Source: Methanolacinia paynteri (GTDB taxonomy: Archaea > Halobacteriota > Methanomicrobia > Methanomicrobiales > Methanomicrobiaceae). From it: a DNA stretch of 45,835 nucleotides. This document shows, in pieces, positions 1 through 6,131 of this stretch. Numbering within the stretch: position 1 is the first letter of the stretch; every line of letters starts with the position of its first letter. Below the pieces are notes generated by a model, which did no database searches, was not told the origin of the DNA, and saw nothing but the letters and a program-made list of their open reading frames with translations. The stretch is from assembly GCF_000784355.1 (NCBI RefSeq), contig NZ_AXDV01000005.1:1-45835 (forward strand), read 5' to 3'. The translations under genes were made by a program, and so were the position numbers.

Positions 1-2
1 CC

Positions 3-311
3 GCCGCCGATGCTCATGGAACAGCGGATGTTCCCCCGCACGGAGGCGGACCTAAGGCGATCACTCCTGTCGACCGGCAGACTTTTGCCGGTATTAACAG
101 GAGACTGATTGTTACAAAAGGAGAAGACTTCATACTGACCGGCTGTGCATCATGCAGTGCCGCATGTTATGCCGGCCAGCTCTCAGACTGTTCACCGTTC
201 TGGACGATCAACGGAATTCCCGTATGCAGGGACGGAGATATCTCACTTGACGGAGAGCATGTTTTTTCAGGAATTATCGCATCGCACCAGAATTTTGTAA
301 ATACTAATTAA
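3..311 (+). CDS. PAAR-like tail spike tip protein, 3' part only
   Basis: The reading frame is open from the window edge and ends at TAA 309-311, leaving about 102 residues of a gene that starts outside. The visible part has a glycine/histidine-rich stretch (HGTADVPPHGGGPKAI), then a cysteine-containing segment (GCASCSAACYAGQLSDC) and a C-terminal NGIPVCRDGD ... GEHVFSG segment. Short NGxP..RxGD turns of this kind occur in PAAR-type proteins that cap the membrane-piercing spike of contractile tails. The gp25, J and I genes follow, the order seen after the spike gene in P2-like tails. The PAAR call is an inference from this order and from weak sequence resemblance; another small baseplate protein is possible. 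Confidence 0.5.
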   Translation, partial: AADAHGTADVPPHGGGPKAITPVDRQTFAGINRRLIVTKGEDFILTGCASCSAACYAGQLSDCSPFWTINGIPVCRDGDISLDGEHVFSGIIASHQNFVNTN

Positions 312-446
312 TTCCTGAATTTTTTTCCCTGCGAATAATTAAGGATCTGAAATCAATTCTGGCGTGACCATGCCGCCGGGTCCGGTCCCGTGAGTTCCCT
401 GCTCCGACTTTTCTTTATATTCTTCTCTGCACGAGAATTCATCCAG

Positions 447-797
447 ATGAGCAAAGCAGTTAAAATTGATGAAAACGGCGACACCCTGATTGATACGGCA
501 GGGAGGATCAAGTCGGTATCCGGGCATGAAAAAATCATCCAGGATCTGACAGTCCTGCTCCGGTCGGTAAAGGGTTCCCTTCCTTTCGATACCACGTTCG
601 GGATAGAGGATTTCCCGGAGATGAATAATCCCAGCTCCAAAATTATGGGAAATGCAGTCTATGCAGCTATTCTCCAACATCCCGAAGTCAGTGATATCAG
701 GGACCTTCAGGTCTCGAAAGAAGGCAGAATGATGTATGTTTCGCTTACCGTTCTCCTGAATGACGGAGCGGATGTAGATATGGAGATGTTAGTATGA
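447..797 (+). CDS. GPW/gp25-family baseplate wedge protein
   Basis: This 116-aa protein matches the gp25/gpW lysozyme-like baseplate family in size and pattern: an early Q-x-L-x-x-L-L segment (IIQDLTVLLRSVKGSLPFD), then FGIEDF and a final beta-rich stretch. In contractile tails this protein joins the baseplate wedge to the sheath. I chose ATG 447 (MSKAVKID) because the family domain begins there. A GTG at 390 in the same frame would add a hydrophobic 19-residue extension with no ribosome site. The stop overlaps the next start by 4 bases (ATGA), so it is co-translated with the baseplate J gene. Confidence 0.85.
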   Translation: MSKAVKIDENGDTLIDTAGRIKSVSGHEKIIQDLTVLLRSVKGSLPFDTTFGIEDFPEMNNPSSKIMGNAVYAAILQHPEVSDIRDLQVSKEGRMMYVSLTVLLNDGADVDMEMLV

Positions 798-1891
798 CTG
801 ATTATGGTGTAATTTCCACGGGATTCAGGACGAAAACATATGATGAAGTCCTTGAAACGATGATTGAGAATGCCGGACAGATCTTCGGCTATGACATGGA
901 CCTGTCCAATAATACGATTCTCGGCCAGAAACTCAGGTCGACGGCCGTGGAGATCGCGACCCTCTGGCAGGAGCTGGAAGGTGCATATTATTCCGCTTTC
1001 ATATCCCAGGCGGAGGGCCAGAGCCTCGACCGCATTGTGGCCCTTGTCGGGATTAAGAGGAACACGGCGTTAAAAGCGTCAGGGATTGTAACTTTCTCGG
1101 TCAATGAAGCCATTGAAACGGATGTCAAAATCCCGTCGAGAACGATTGTCGGAACGGCGGATGAATCGATCCTTTTCGAGACCCAGGAGGACGTAATTCT
1201 TTATGCAGGCGAGACATCGGTTGATGTTCCGGTCGTTGCACGGGAGGCGGGATCTGACGGGAACGTGTCGGGCGGAACCATAAAGAAGCTTGTTACTTCG
1301 ATGTCGGAGATCGATTCGATCACGAATTCATCAGCAATTACCGGCGGCGGAGATGCCGAGACGGACGCGAAGCTGAGGATCAGGGCGATGACCATGAAAC
1401 CGGCTGCAAAGGGAACTGTCGCGGCACTGGAATCCGCCCTTCTCGCCCTCGACGGTGTCATGGATGTTAATGTCGTCGAGGATACGAATTCGCACTCGGT
1501 CGATATCGCCATCGCGGGGGGAGATTCGGGGGAGATCTCGTCTGTCATCGAAGAGACACGGCCTTGCGGTATCCCGGTGACATGGGATTACGCGACAGGA
1601 ATTTCAATCGACGTAACCGTGACGGTAGTCAGGATAAGCAGTGCGACGGAGGCCGCCGTCCAGGCACAGGTTGCGGATGCGGTCTCGAACTGGCTCTATG
1701 AAAAAGAGATCGGAGAGGACCTCTCGTACTACAAACTCCTCCTGGCAATCTCCGGGTGCAGCTATGTATCGAATATCTCCTCGTTGTCGATCACCGACGG
1801 TACAAATATCGCCGATACGGTAGGAGAGATTCTCCCGGTTGAAGAGGATAAGAGAGTCGGTGAGGGTATAATCACGGTGAATGTCGTATGA
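794..1891 (+). CDS. Baseplate J-family protein
   Basis: At 365 aa this has the features of phage baseplate assembly protein J. The N-terminus is helical, with AVEIATLWQELEGAYYSAF followed by GQSLDRIVALVGIKR. The centre is a beta-rich domain with EAGSDGNVSGGTI (about residues 150-163), and GGGDAETDAKLRIRAM (about 184-199) is the usual J signature. The C-terminal part resembles the ring-forming domain, with a DVTVTVVRISSATEAAVQAQV segment. J proteins build the outer baseplate wedge of contractile tails and pair with gp25 and protein I, which flank it here with ATGA overlaps on both sides. Identification is firm; whether the particle is a virus tail or an injection system cannot be told from this gene. 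Confidence 0.9.
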   Translation: MTDYGVISTGFRTKTYDEVLETMIENAGQIFGYDMDLSNNTILGQKLRSTAVEIATLWQELEGAYYSAFISQAEGQSLDRIVALVGIKRNTALKASGIVTFSVNEAIETDVKIPSRTIVGTADESILFETQEDVILYAGETSVDVPVVAREAGSDGNVSGGTIKKLVTSMSEIDSITNSSAITGGGDAETDAKLRIRAMTMKPAAKGTVAALESALLALDGVMDVNVVEDTNSHSVDIAIAGGDSGEISSVIEETRPCGIPVTWDYATGISIDVTVTVVRISSATEAAVQAQVADAVSNWLYEKEIGEDLSYYKLLLAISGCSYVSNISSLSITDGTNIADTVGEILPVEEDKRVGEGIITVNVV

Positions 1892-2532
1892 CCGGCAGGG
1901 CGTTTTCAGTTTTACGGAGATTGTCCTCGGCTTTCCGGCAGGATACCGAAAGCAACAACTACAAACTCGTAAAGATCAATGCAGACGAGCTGGACGAGAT
2001 CGATGCGGTTATCGACGACATTATCCAGGCCCACAACCTGGAGCATTCGTCCGGGCAGAGCCTTGATTTTCTGGCCGAACTTCTCGAACTTGAACGGAAC
2101 GAACGATCGGATGACGATTTCAGGGCATTGATCGCAGCAACGGCGGTGTTCAGGAAATCCAACGGAACGATAGCCGATATCAAAAACGTGATCTCCCTGA
2201 TAACCGGTGTTCCGGCCGGTGATATCATCGTGCATGAGGTCGGAGACAACTCGTTTTCGATTGAGCTGAAGAGTATCAACCGGAATGCCTTCAGCCTGAC
2301 GATCTTCAATGAAAATGTCGATAAAACCAGGGCTGCAGGAGTGAAGTATCTCGCTGAAGATCTCGTGATGATCCTAAATGACCTTTGGGAAGTTCACAGG
2401 ACCAGGGAAGGCGGGCTGATCTATATCCGCACATCTTCTTTCCAGTACGGCCTTTCGACATTTGGTGAAGCTCTCTATGGTGATCCGTGCGAGAACCATC
2501 TCGTCTCTCCGGGGACTGTGACATTATTCTAA
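1888..2532 (+). CDS. Tail protein I-like baseplate protein
   Basis: This is a 214-aa protein directly after baseplate J with a 4-base overlap. The pattern LVKINADELDEIDAVIDDI ... SGQSLDFLAELLELERNERSDDDFRALI resembles the early part of P2 tail protein I and related wedge proteins, in which the particle-proximal half carries a conserved LD.LA...G..R....D..+R.LI motif. The later part (TGVPAGDIIVHEVGDNSFSI) is beta-rich and ends in an aromatic segment (SFQYGLSTFGEALYG). Protein I links the baseplate to the tail fibre, which fits the fibre gene two genes downstream. Position and motif agree; residue identity to known members could not be measured. Confidence 0.75.
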   Translation: MTGRAFSVLRRLSSAFRQDTESNNYKLVKINADELDEIDAVIDDIIQAHNLEHSSGQSLDFLAELLELERNERSDDDFRALIAATAVFRKSNGTIADIKNVISLITGVPAGDIIVHEVGDNSFSIELKSINRNAFSLTIFNENVDKTRAAGVKYLAEDLVMILNDLWEVHRTREGGLIYIRTSSFQYGLSTFGEALYGDPCENHLVSPGTVTLF

Positions 2533-2561
2533 TCAACGCTATAATCCGGGAGATCACAGAA

Positions 2562-2591
2562 TGCTATTTAAAATTCGGGATTTATACCCGA
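2562..2591 (+). promoter_or_regulatory. Possible internal promoter and small inverted repeat
   Basis: The 108-base gap after the tail I gene contains a TATA-like ATTTAAAATT at 2565-2574, followed at once by an inverted repeat TCGGG (2575-2579), ATTTATA loop, CCCGA (2587-2591). It could start a separate transcript for the 123-aa protein, fibre and small genes. Assignment is by eye only. Confidence 0.3.
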
Positions 2592-2640
2592 CTTTCCTTT
2601 TTCAGGTGTACGGAAAACAAGTTAACGGAGTGAATAAAAA

Positions 2641-3012
2641 ATGACAGCAGAATGGAATACAGCGGCGGGATTAGAGAATAACGCCGAGATGATCAAGACC
2701 TTTTATACGCACATGGTTTTTGATATTGGAGATATCGCAGAAGAAGATGCAGCCCCGGCAAATGAAGTGTTCCGGGTCGCAGTGTCAGCGGTGAGAAACG
2801 GACAGGATATCGAGTGGTCAGCAACGGTAAACTATGGGGTTTGTACAGAGGACACCGTAGTAAGGGCCCTGTGGATGGTCGGAAAGGATGCAGGAAATAA
2901 CGACGTTTTCCTTGCCTGCAACCTGATAAATCCTGTAACGCTGAACCCGAGCACAGGAATGACCTTCAGGTTCCCTTATTCCGTGAGCGGGTACTCGAAC
3001 TCGGAGGCGTGA
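2641..3012 (+). CDS. Tail-locus protein of unknown function (123 aa)
   Basis: I do not recognise this family. The ATG at 2641 is preceded by GGAG at 2628-2631, a good ribosome site. The protein is acidic to neutral with no membrane segment or signal peptide. It opens with a short helical part (AAGLENNAEMIKTFYTHMVFDIGDIAEED) and continues into a beta-rich part with short GxD turns (VGKDAGNNDVFLACNLINPV). It lies between tail protein I and the fibre gene, with one base between its stop and the fibre start. That position suggests a fibre-associated or structural component, but the sequence alone does not prove it. Confidence 0.7.
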   Translation: MTAEWNTAAGLENNAEMIKTFYTHMVFDIGDIAEEDAAPANEVFRVAVSAVRNGQDIEWSATVNYGVCTEDTVVRALWMVGKDAGNNDVFLACNLINPVTLNPSTGMTFRFPYSVSGYSNSEA

Positions 3013-3013
3013 A

Positions 3014-3928
3014 ATGCCTGACACGTACACACCGAATCTCGGCCTGATCAAGCCATGTACACGGAAGAACTGGGCCGAGGCGGTCAACGAGAATTTTGAA
3101 AAGCTCGGGGTTTTGCATTACTACCATACAGACGGATGGATGTTTATATGCAAAAACGCCATCTGCAACAACGGCGTATGGACGCAACCGGATACAAGCC
3201 TTCAGTCGTCTGTAATTGCATTGGGAAATGATGGTTCGTTCACACTTCAGACATGTCCCGCCGGCCATTCAACTATCCCATCATGGACGCAGGTAGCCTC
3301 ATTTGGAAATGACGGATCGCTCACTCTCGCCGGAGGTCTAGCAATCTCAAGTGGGGGGGCATCGATTTCCGGAAATCTCTCAGTCTCAGGAACGATAACT
3401 GGTAATATCAGTACATATCTCATGCTCTCATTAATCTCAATTAATGCCGATAAAAATTGGAATACTAAAAATATCTCAAATATTGGAGGTTTGAATGTCT
3501 TAAGGGTTGTGGCAAGTTCTGGGACAGGAGTTACAAAATACAGTGCATTATCGAGTGAGGTTGGATATGAAGGTTCAGGCACTTTATTTTTACAATTTAA
3601 TGTTCCTGAAGGTTACTGTCCTTTTACAGACAATGTATTTAAGGTCTCAGTAGATGAGAAGGTCGTGTGGTCAGACAGGCCAGGAGGTCACCAACTGTAT
3701 GTAAACGGAGGGCTTGTATGGTCTACTGCCGATAGTGTAAGTTCAACAAATTACGTGACATATACCCAAGACCTGACTCTCAAATCTGGTGACGTTGTTC
3801 AAATGTATGTACATAACTATCATTTATACGGACAGACTTATTTTAAGGATTTCAAGATTCAATGTGATGAGGAATCCAAAGAAGTTACTATTGGTTCTCT
3901 GGGGCATGTAGCGCCGACATGGACCTAA
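3014..3928 (+). CDS. Tail fibre / receptor-binding-type protein
   Basis: The 304-aa product begins with YTPNLGLIKPCTRKNWAEAVNENF, a pattern common at the attachment end of tail fibres. It continues with short repeats typical of trimeric fibre shafts (ALGNDGSFTL, SFGNDGSLTLAGGLAISSGGASISGNLSVSGTITGN, about residues 72-134). The C-terminal 165 residues are beta-rich and aromatic (VYVNGGLVWSTADSV-like stretches, MYVHNYHLYGQTYF) and would be the host-contact head. From about base 3400 the DNA becomes distinctly richer in A and T than the upstream tail genes and the fibre's own first third. That is what head-domain exchange between tails would leave. Start at ATG 3014. Confidence 0.75.
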   Translation: MPDTYTPNLGLIKPCTRKNWAEAVNENFEKLGVLHYYHTDGWMFICKNAICNNGVWTQPDTSLQSSVIALGNDGSFTLQTCPAGHSTIPSWTQVASFGNDGSLTLAGGLAISSGGASISGNLSVSGTITGNISTYLMLSLISINADKNWNTKNISNIGGLNVLRVVASSGTGVTKYSALSSEVGYEGSGTLFLQFNVPEGYCPFTDNVFKVSVDEKVVWSDRPGGHQLYVNGGLVWSTADSVSSTNYVTYTQDLTLKSGDVVQMYVHNYHLYGQTYFKDFKIQCDEESKEVTIGSLGHVAPTWT

Positions 3929-3974
3929 CCCGACTTCCCTTTAATACCTCTTTTCCTCAATCTCTAAACCGACC

Positions 3975-4292
3975 ATGACTTATGAAATCGTAGCTGCAAG
4001 TATATGCACTGCACTTGTAACGGTTGCAGGAATGGCGATCATAGCATGGATCAACGGAGCACCGGCGAGAGCCGAGCAGAAAAGAATCACGGAAAATGAC
4101 CGGGCCTTTACAAGATATCTTGAAAGGGGCCAGAAAATCGCAAAAAGCGACAACGATCTGAATCGCCAGTACGGCATAAACGTCCCCGCACATTCAGGAC
4201 CCGGCATCGCACAGGTGCTCGAAGAGATCCGGCAGGCAAAGACGGATTTCCAATCAGTCAAAAATGCCTGGACCGATAAAAAACAGGAGTGA
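3975..4292 (+). CDS. Small membrane-anchored protein with QKRIxExDRAFTRY module
   Basis: Family not recognised. The 105-aa protein begins with one hydrophobic helix (about residues 5-25, VAASICTALVTVAGMAIIAWI), so it is probably anchored with a cytoplasmic or lumenal tail. Residues about 33-67 carry a charged module, EQKRITENDRAFTRYLERGQ ... KSDNDLNRQ, that is repeated in the next gene with 25 of 35 positions identical by eye. The tail end is helical (IAQVLEEIRQAKTDFQSVKNAW). A short membrane protein after the fibre gene could be a holin-like or anchor component, but no holin family was recognised. Confidence 0.65.
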   Translation: MTYEIVAASICTALVTVAGMAIIAWINGAPARAEQKRITENDRAFTRYLERGQKIAKSDNDLNRQYGINVPAHSGPGIAQVLEEIRQAKTDFQSVKNAWTDKKQE

Positions 4293-4300
4293 AAGAAAAA

Positions 4301-4501
4301 ATGTTTGGATTTTTCGGAAACGAACAGAAAAGAATTACCGAAGACGATCGTGCATTCACACGATACATTGAGCGTGCACAGAGGATCGGAAAATCAGACT
4401 GCGACCTCGCTCGTCAGGCCGACACGACAAAGGACATCATAGCAGGAAGAGAATCCTCATCCTGGAATGAAGAAGCCCAAAAACTTCAGCCTGTAAACTA
4501 A
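4301..4501 (+). CDS. Small soluble paralogue of the preceding protein
   Basis: This 66-aa protein (MFGFFGNEQKRITEDDRAF...) repeats the charged module of the upstream gene, EQKRITEDDRAFTRYIERAQ ... KSDCDLARQ, but lacks the membrane helix and ends in a short polar tail. I chose ATG 4301, which has GGAG at 4286-4289. A GTG at 4289 in the same frame would overlap the upstream stop and have no ribosome site. The two genes probably arose by duplication and may interact through the shared helix. Function unknown. Confidence 0.6.
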   Translation: MFGFFGNEQKRITEDDRAFTRYIERAQRIGKSDCDLARQADTTKDIIAGRESSSWNEEAQKLQPVN

Positions 4502-4560
4502 ACCCTTTTTTCTGCATATTATTCCACCAGGGATAATTTTTTTTGATTTTGATTTCTCTT
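4502..4560 (+). terminator. T-rich terminator region of the tail operon
   Basis: Right after the last tail-locus stop are T runs (CCCTTTTTTCTG at 4503-4514 and TTTTTTTTGATTTTGATTT from about 4537). Archaeal transcription commonly ends at such oligo-T tracts without a required hairpin. Confidence 0.5.
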
Positions 4561-4612
4561 CCACCCAGCTATTATGACTTACAATTCATGTAGATCGTTT
4601 TGTGATAGGCTT

Positions 4613-4636
4613 GCGGGGATGGACAAGCATCCCCGC
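4613..4636. repeat. Hairpin related to the dispersed repeat core
   Basis: A perfect 9-bp stem, GCGGGGATG (4613-4621) and CATCCCCGC (4628-4636), encloses GACAAG. The sequence GGGATGGACAAGCATCCC is also the core of the repeats at 22610-22651, 31499-31541 and 45543-45835. It lies between two convergent genes, where it could act as a bidirectional terminator. Confidence 0.6.
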
Positions 4637-4698
4637 TGGCGCCATTTTCAATATTTTTTCAGCCCTAGGAACTGTAATCATATAATACAGAGTTCTGT

Positions 4699-5811
4699 CT
4701 ATCGCATATACTTCCTTGCGAAGATCGTGATGAAAGCGGCCCACATAAATGTTCCAAAGAACGCCTCGACCAGTGCCAGCCCCTGCCATGCCGGAGAAAT
4801 CTTGTACCCGCCGAACCCTGGTGTCATTGCCGTAGTCGTGCTGAAATAAAAATATTCGATAAATTCCGATCCCGGATCAAGCGTTTGATAGCTGAAGTAT
4901 ATTATCGCAAAAGTGAAGATGAATAAAAACCAGATACAAAAAGTTCGCAAAGGCTTCACGCCGTATCCGAATATCAATTGGGCAAGGACATATTCCGGCC
5001 ACCTGAAAATTTCAAGTTTTTGCTTTCGCTTTCCCTCCATTTCTCGATAAAAATAGTTGTCGGCCTCGTGATTATCACCGAATTTAATACATTGGTTTTT
5101 TGCTAATCGACAGGCATTTTCCTGAGCTTTAGGAGACGAAAATTTGGCATCTCTGAAATCTACGATTCCTTTTACATGGGTAAGAATATAGTCTGCATCG
5201 CCGGATAAAGAAGCACCCCTGAATAGAGCACTACCGTCTATTTTCGACTTATGAAAAGAGAGCTCTCCGCCGATTTCTGCCTTGTAAAACGAGGCATCTT
5301 CATTAATTTTAGCATATGGAACCAAGACGTCTCCATCGACTTTTGCATATGTAAAAAAGACACTCCCGCCAATTTTTGCATCTGCAAAAAAGGCATCTTT
5401 GCCGACATTCGCATATGTAAAATCAATATTTCTACCGATTTCCGCACTTTCAAACCAGGCAAATCCTCCAATTTTTGCATTGGTAAACAAGGCATTTCCG
5501 TCAATTTTTGCTTTTTTAAACCAAACGCCCTCAATGACCTTTATTTTATTGAAATTAATATCTCCGTCTGTCTGAATGATGTCTTCATCTTTCGGAAGAG
5601 GTGATCCAAAAGAATACAGTATCGCACCCTCGAAATTGAAATCGTCAGAGTTCACCTTTTCCTTCGTTTTTTCCTCTTTCATTTCCTTAAGACGCTGATA
5701 CTCCGGGTCTCCATTATCCTCCGGAAAAGGAGTATGCAGCACACAAAAAGAAGACCCTCCTATCGGAGGCTCCAGACATTTTTTTCCGTTTCGAAAAGTA
5801 TATTCACACAA
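4699..5811 (-). CDS. Eleven-residue-repeat (pentapeptide-like) protein with C-terminal ion channel
   Basis: This is a 370-aa fusion. Residues 1-30 hold a cysteine/histidine cluster (C2, C12, C23 and H26 in FCVLH) that may bind a metal. About residues 90-215 consist of at least eleven tandem 11-residue units of the form I-x-G-x-A-x-F-x-x-A-K (for example IDGNALFTNAK, VGKDAFFADAK), as in proteins usually annotated as pentapeptide repeats, and should form a beta solenoid. Two hydrophobic helices near the C-terminus flank FSTTTAMTPGFGGY, which contains T-P-G-F-G like the potassium-channel filter T-x-G-[YF]-G. The likely product is a two-helix channel with a solenoid sensor or scaffold. Ion selectivity and gating are unknown. 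It is convergent with the tail locus. Confidence 0.75.
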   Translation of the reverse strand: MCEYTFRNGKKCLEPPIGGSSFCVLHTPFPEDNGDPEYQRLKEMKEEKTKEKVNSDDFNFEGAILYSFGSPLPKDEDIIQTDGDINFNKIKVIEGVWFKKAKIDGNALFTNAKIGGFAWFESAEIGRNIDFTYANVGKDAFFADAKIGGSVFFTYAKVDGDVLVPYAKINEDASFYKAEIGGELSFHKSKIDGSALFRGASLSGDADYILTHVKGIVDFRDAKFSSPKAQENACRLAKNQCIKFGDNHEADNYFYREMEGKRKQKLEIFRWPEYVLAQLIFGYGVKPLRTFCIWFLFIFTFAIIYFSYQTLDPGSEFIEYFYFSTTTAMTPGFGGYKISPAWQGLALVEAFFGTFMWAAFITIFARKYMR

Positions 5812-6131
5812 AAATTATCACCACATTTTCACGTAGATATCGGGATACAAATGCATGATATTGGGATTGCCATGAGGCACCATAAATGTGAGGACACACC
5901 ACCTGAGAAAAATATAAGCCATATAAAAATTACTATTACCCCAATTAAGGCAGGGAAGATCCAACACGAGATCGGGAGGCCCCTGCAACAGGAATTAAAA
6001 TTCCAGGGATTCTCCAGGTAAACAATCGATCAGTACCCAAAATATGCAGCAGATTGGCGGACCGGAGAACACATCAACAAATCGATTTTTTTTCTCAAAA
6101 ACAAAATTGAAAATTTTTAAGGAGGAAAAAA
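5812..6131. other. Divergent intergenic region, 320 bases
   Basis: This AT-rich stretch lies between the divergently read channel fusion and the 807-aa protein. TATA-like sequences occur around 5910-5935 (AAAAATATAAG, CATATAAAAATTA). At its right end is a strong ribosome site AAGGAGG at 6119-6125. An open frame over part of it lacks coding character and was not kept. No RNA gene was seen. Confidence 0.4.

Noticed and set aside
390-446. GTG start extending the gp25 protein by 19 residues
   Set aside because: The extension is hydrophobic, lacks a ribosome site and lies outside the family domain.
1201-1548. Minus-strand open frame inside baseplate J
   Set aside because: It mirrors a well-supported gene and is low-complexity Ser/Thr/Ala-rich, as expected for a shadow.
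1-4501. Complete provirus
   Set aside because: No integrase, terminase, capsid or attachment site is visible; only the distal tail genes lie in the window.
5734-6021. Plus-strand frame before the 807-aa gene
   Set aside because: It overlaps the start of the channel fusion, has no ribosome site and no coherent composition.
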